Shown here: positions 37,978 to 40,305 of the stretch, piece after piece
Numbering within the stretch: the first letter of the stretch is position 1
How the letters are laid out: each line of letters begins with the position of its first letter
IMG/VR virus record: IMGVR_UViG_3300040801_001804
Span: 1-40,305 of that record
Direction: 5' to 3' (one strand)
Length of the DNA: 40,305 nucleotides
Origin: a virus
Made by a program: the position numbers and the translations under genes
The notes under the pieces: generated by a model
The model's input: only the letters and a program-made list of their open reading frames with translations
What the model was told of the DNA's origin: nothing
Database searches by the model: none

Positions 37978-38186
37978 ATGACAGTGTATGGAAAACACTA
38001 TACTCACAAAGAGAATCTGAAATATCTAAACTCAGGTTTACTGTAATTAATCAAAACAAGCTTAATAAAGAGCTTGCTAACGCTTTAAAAATTGCTGACT
38101 CTGCTATTTACATGATTGTTAATGGGGCAAGCCCTGAAATTGGCGACGATGCAAGAAAGCAAATAAAGCACTTACTGAGACATTAA
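37974..38186 (+). CDS. Last rightward early gene, unknown function
   Basis: The 70-residue protein is helical (SQRESEISKLRFTVINQNKL; ELANALKIADSAIYMI). It overlaps the previous stop (ATGA) and the end of the convergent lipoprotein gene by 15 bases. No terminator is seen at the junction. No family recognised. Confidence 0.55.
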   Translation: MNDSVWKTLYSQRESEISKLRFTVINQNKLNKELANALKIADSAIYMIVNGASPEIGDDARKQIKHLLRH

Positions 38187-38441
38187 CTGAAGTGAATCAA
38201 ACAGCCTATCAAGATTGTCCTTTACACAAAGCAATTCCTTTCCCTTTATTGCGACAAATCCCGACTTGGTAGGCTTCACTTTATAGCAAACTTCTTTCTT
38301 TTCTCGCCTGTCATATCGGCAAACCTCGCCTTTAATTTTATATGGTATTGGTTTACACGACTTGAGCTGCGCAACTCCGCAACTACTTAGAATTAAGCTC
38401 GTCTTCAAGATCAAGAAGGTCTTTAGTATCGCCTGTTTCAT
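38172..38441 (-). CDS. Small lipoprotein (spanin-like candidate)
   Basis: The product starts KQAILKTFLILKTSLILSSC. The lipobox L-S-S-C puts the modified Cys near residue 20, then a Cys-rich basic region with CKPIPYKIKGEVC. ATG 38441 (or 38444) is preferred to ATG 38531, which has no signal. About 90 residues. The gene starts inside the 63-residue gene in another frame, as Rz1 lies in Rz. It may be an outer-membrane lysis protein, but it lacks the Pro-rich Rz1 look. Confidence 0.6.
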   Translation of the reverse strand: MKQAILKTFLILKTSLILSSCGVAQLKSCKPIPYKIKGEVCRYDRREKKEVCYKVKPTKSGFVAIKGKELLCVKDNLDRLFDSLQLMSQ

Positions 38442-38574
38442 CATACTTTTCCCATTTTTCTTGTCTTTTTGCTTCACGCTTTTCACGCTTAAGATAGGTA
38501 GAGATAGCTCGCCATAATTTTGGCAAGCCATCTATTGCTATCATTTTTAAAAGCTGTAACGCCCAGACAGGCAT
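38383..38574 (-). CDS. Small charged protein upstream of the lipoprotein
   Basis: The 63-residue protein has an amphipathic N-terminus (MPVWALQLLKMIAIDGLPKLW) and a strongly charged helix (KREKREAKRQEKWEKYDETG). It overlaps the lipoprotein gene by about 60 bases in another frame. The pair could form a two-part envelope lysis unit. No family recognised. Confidence 0.55.
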   Translation of the reverse strand: MPVWALQLLKMIAIDGLPKLWRAISTYLKREKREAKRQEKWEKYDETGDTKDLLDLEDELNSK

Positions 38575-38873
38575 TATTCTTCGTCTTTCTTAAGAAGTAA
38601 TGACTGTCCTTCGTCAAAAGCTTCTGGAAGGTCTATTTTAAGCTCTAAAAGGCTTTCTCCGTCCTTGTCAGTATCAATAACAAGAACCATTTTAGTTAGC
38701 TCAAAACGAAAATCAACAAGCTTTGCGCCTTCTACTGCTTCGCCTCTTGAGATAGCTTCTTGTAAAGCTTCGCTTAGGTGAAGAACGCCTTCTACTGATT
38801 TCTCGCCATCTTCATTTAGATCAAGACCAAAAACCATTTTTCCATCTTCAAAATTTACTGGAATTTTACTCAT
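38574..38873 (-). CDS. Acidic protein with two DxNxDG-type repeats
   Basis: The 99-residue protein holds two similar units. The first is KMVFGLDLNEDGEKSVEG followed by a helix (LHLSEALQEAI). The second is KMVLVIDTDKDGESLLEL followed by DLPEAFDEG. Each has a D-x-[ND]-x-D-G loop like calcium-binding sites. It lies among late accessory genes, so a calcium-stabilised virion or periplasmic role is possible. Charge and repeats are seen; function is not known. Confidence 0.6.
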   Translation of the reverse strand: MSKIPVNFEDGKMVFGLDLNEDGEKSVEGVLHLSEALQEAISRGEAVEGAKLVDFRFELTKMVLVIDTDKDGESLLELKIDLPEAFDEGQSLLLKKDEE

Positions 38874-38874
38874 T

Positions 38875-39222
38875 TTATTTTCCTTTGCTTAAGCCTTCAG
38901 CAACAGCGTCAACTAAAAGCGTTCTAATTGATTCAATTTGTACTCCAGAAAGAATTTGCTGAATACCCATAGCTTCTTCAGCATCTTTCTCTTGAAGCTC
39001 TTCAAATTGCTTTCCATGATGATTAAGCATTTTGCAGTTCATTGCATGACGAATCATGTCACGATCTTGCTCAGCTTTTAAAGCTTGTCTTTTAGACTCG
39101 ATAGCAAGTTCACGTTCAGCTAGGTCAAGCTCAGCTTTTCTTAGCTCAATGCTTGTCAGGTGACGATCTTTATTGCTCATGTAGTCTTCTCTGCGAACAT
39201 CATTTTCATAGTTTTCTTTCAT
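38875..39222 (-). CDS. Coiled-coil protein
   Basis: The 115-residue protein is mainly one long helix (SIELRKAELDLAERELAIES, then KRQALKAEQDRDMIRHAM) with heptad-like spacing, and a second helical part near GIQQILSGVQIESIRTL. It follows the XhlA-like gene by one base and could be a lysis regulator or virion scaffold. No family recognised. Confidence 0.6.
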   Translation of the reverse strand: MKENYENDVRREDYMSNKDRHLTSIELRKAELDLAERELAIESKRQALKAEQDRDMIRHAMNCKMLNHHGKQFEELQEKDAEEAMGIQQILSGVQIESIRTLLVDAVAEGLSKGK

Positions 39223-39223
39223 A

Positions 39224-39445
39224 TTATTTCTCCTTATTTTCGAGACGTATCATACGCTCTTTTAATTCTCTGATTTCTTCTTTGTGCCAATCTTGGTTTG
39301 TAACAATAGTAGCAATTTTTTCGTTTAAGTCTTTGACACTTGAACCAATTTCTCTTATGTCTTCTCTCATTCCTTTAAATTGCCATATTAATATACCGCC
39401 CAAGGCAGATATTACAAAAGAAACAAGGTAATTTAATTCAGGCAT
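39224..39445 (-). CDS. XhlA-like membrane/coiled-coil lysis protein
   Basis: The 73-residue protein has an N-terminal membrane helix (NYLVSFVISALGGILIWQF) followed by a charged coiled coil (MREDIREIGSSVKDLNEKI; EEIRELKERMIRLENKEK). This is the layout, in reversed order, of XhlA-type hemolysin/holin-partner proteins. The gene directly follows the secreted Cys-rich gene. It may help lysis at the membrane. Confidence 0.6.
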   Translation of the reverse strand: MPELNYLVSFVISALGGILIWQFKGMREDIREIGSSVKDLNEKIATIVTNQDWHKEEIRELKERMIRLENKEK

Positions 39446-40198
39446 TTACTGTCCCAAGCACTCATCAATCTTAGCAGTTAGTGCGATTTTGTCTGCTTCT
39501 GTTACAAGTGTACCATCTGGCGTTACAGCTTGAATTTCTTCTCTTGCAGAAACAAGTGATCCTGTCTCTAGCAAGTCTTTAATGTCTGCATAGGTTTGGT
39601 TAACTTGCTTGATCTGTGCCGTTGTCAGTCCTTTAGGTACGTTTAAAACCAACAGCAAAGCAATAACGTCTTCGCCACAAGCCATTGCCTGTTTAGCCTG
39701 AGCTATGGCATCCGACTGAGCTTTTTCAGCAGCGACCTGAGCCTCATAAGTAGCCATCTTTGTCGGGTTGTTTTGTAGTTTTTTAGAGCCGCTTGCAATC
39801 TGTGGGTATCCAGTAATTTTTGAGCAATAGACTTCTGTAAAGCCCTCGTCGATGTATGCAGTTTCTTCGCTGTCTGAACACTCTTTAACACCGAGCTTTA
39901 GCTGACAGTCTGCCTGACCTGAACATGGCTCTGCCTCAGATTTAGACATGATTGGATTAGCTGTGTCATCTATCATGACATCGACAATCTCAGCCGCTTG
40001 CCAAACTATTCCGTCAAAGCAAAGGCATTGTTCTGAAGGCAAATCCTTGCATTGAATCTTTCCTGCTCCTGCTTCGAGGTTAACCGCCTTAACTGCCTCA
40101 GATAAGGGTAGGTAGTTCTTGCAAGCAATAGCGTTCATTGAAAAAACCGTTAGTGCGAGCGTCCATAAAAATACGCTTAATTTAGTAATATGCTTCAT
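39446..40198 (-). CDS. Secreted Cys-rich protein downstream of the fibre gene
   Basis: The 250-residue protein has a signal peptide ending near NAIA-C (FLWTLALTVFSMNAIACKNY), which could also be a weak lipobox. The body has many Cys (CLCFDG, CSGQADC, EVYCSKITGY), suited to disulphides outside the cytoplasm, then an Ala-rich helix (YEAQVAAEKAQSDAIAQAKQ). It follows the fibre-like gene within one base of its stop. Both may work in the periplasm or at the outer membrane. No family is certain. Confidence 0.7.
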   Translation of the reverse strand: MKHITKLSVFLWTLALTVFSMNAIACKNYLPLSEAVKAVNLEAGAGKIQCKDLPSEQCLCFDGIVWQAAEIVDVMIDDTANPIMSKSEAEPCSGQADCQLKLGVKECSDSEETAYIDEGFTEVYCSKITGYPQIASGSKKLQNNPTKMATYEAQVAAEKAQSDAIAQAKQAMACGEDVIALLLVLNVPKGLTTAQIKQVNQTYADIKDLLETGSLVSAREEIQAVTPDGTLVTEADKIALTAKIDECLGQ

Positions 40199-40199
40199 A

Positions 40200-40305
40200 T
40201 TATTCCTCTCCCCAACAAGTGAAAATTATACGACCGCCAAAACCGCCACCTGAGGTATTTATTAAAATAACGTCGTGGGTGCCGCCGTTGTCAAAATCCA
40301 ATACA
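40200..40305 (-). CDS. 3' end of the fibre-like gene that starts at 1805
   Basis: These 35 codons, including the TAA at 40200-40202, continue the frame that leaves base 1. The peptide across the junction reads LIIGDVLDFDNGGTHD with no break, and the protein ends in GGRIIFTCWGEE. The TAA is one base before the ATG (40198) of the next leftward gene. That gene's ribosome site (GGGGAGAGG) lies inside this coding end. Tight spacing of this kind is the rule in this genome and supports joining the two window ends. Confidence 0.75.
   Translation of the reverse strand, partial: VLDFDNGGTHDVILINTSGGGFGGRIIFTCWGEE

Noticed and set aside
38442-38531. Longer N-terminus for the lipoprotein (ATG 38531)
   Set aside because: It would place the lipobox about 50 residues in, where a signal peptide cannot act. 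The ATG at 38441 or 38444 gives a normal lipoprotein leader.
1-40305. Integrase, phage repressor, attachment sites, tRNAs, CRISPR arrays, insertion sequences
   Set aside because: I looked for these and found no supportable case. The absence of integrase and of a classical repressor suggests, but does not prove, a lytic phage.

Overview
The window looks like one complete genome of a small, A+T-rich tailed bacteriophage with a contractile tail (myovirus morphology). A leftward reading frame runs open off base 1 and continues in frame at base 40305 to a stop at 40200-40202, one base before the next gene. The sequence is therefore probably circular as assembled (circularly permuted or terminally redundant DNA). 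I see no integrase, phage repressor of known type, tRNA or CRISPR array. The host cannot be named. Sec signal peptides, a lipoprotein with a lipobox and a T7-lysozyme-type amidase point to a Gram-negative host.

Late genes form one leftward block from about 28.6 kb down to base 1 and on, across the ends, to 38.17 kb. In order they are: terminase small and large subunits, portal, a cluster of proteins sharing an N-terminal tag, Mu F-like head protein, scaffold, major capsid protein, connector proteins, amidase, fibre-like and neck proteins, holin candidate, tail completion and terminator, sheath, tube, frameshifted tail chaperone G/GT, tape measure, LysM protein, hub, spike, gp25-like wedge, baseplate J, tail protein I-like, fibre adaptor, a fibre with a signal peptide, a secreted Cys-rich protein, and a small-gene lysis-type cassette. 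Similar hairpin terminators follow the capsid and tail-tube genes.

Early genes diverge from a regulatory region at 35.6-36.35 kb. Leftward (35.6 to 28.7 kb) are a RecE-like exonuclease, a probable annealing partner, small regulators (ribbon-helix-helix, CsrA-like), an HNH nuclease, a DUF3310 protein, a metallophosphatase, a zincin-like peptidase and several unknowns. Rightward (35.7 to 38.19 kb) are a zinc-ribbon microprotein, SSB and small unknowns. No DNA polymerase, helicase or primase is visible, so replication must lean on the host.

The most unusual features are these. (1) Five proteins encoded between the portal and head-morphogenesis genes share an N-terminal tag of the type F-I-R-K-N-G-R-I-I-P-I. 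They include a kinase-like protein, a zinc peptidase and two membrane-active-looking proteins, and the tag may be a virion-targeting signal. (2) A non-coding stretch of about 350 bases carries many inverted repeats, a possible pseudoknot and its own leftward terminator. (3) A 37-bp operator-like dyad has a GTATTAC half-site that recurs as a direct repeat over the rightward promoter. (4) A lambda-type GGGAAAG frameshift site lies in the tail chaperone gene.
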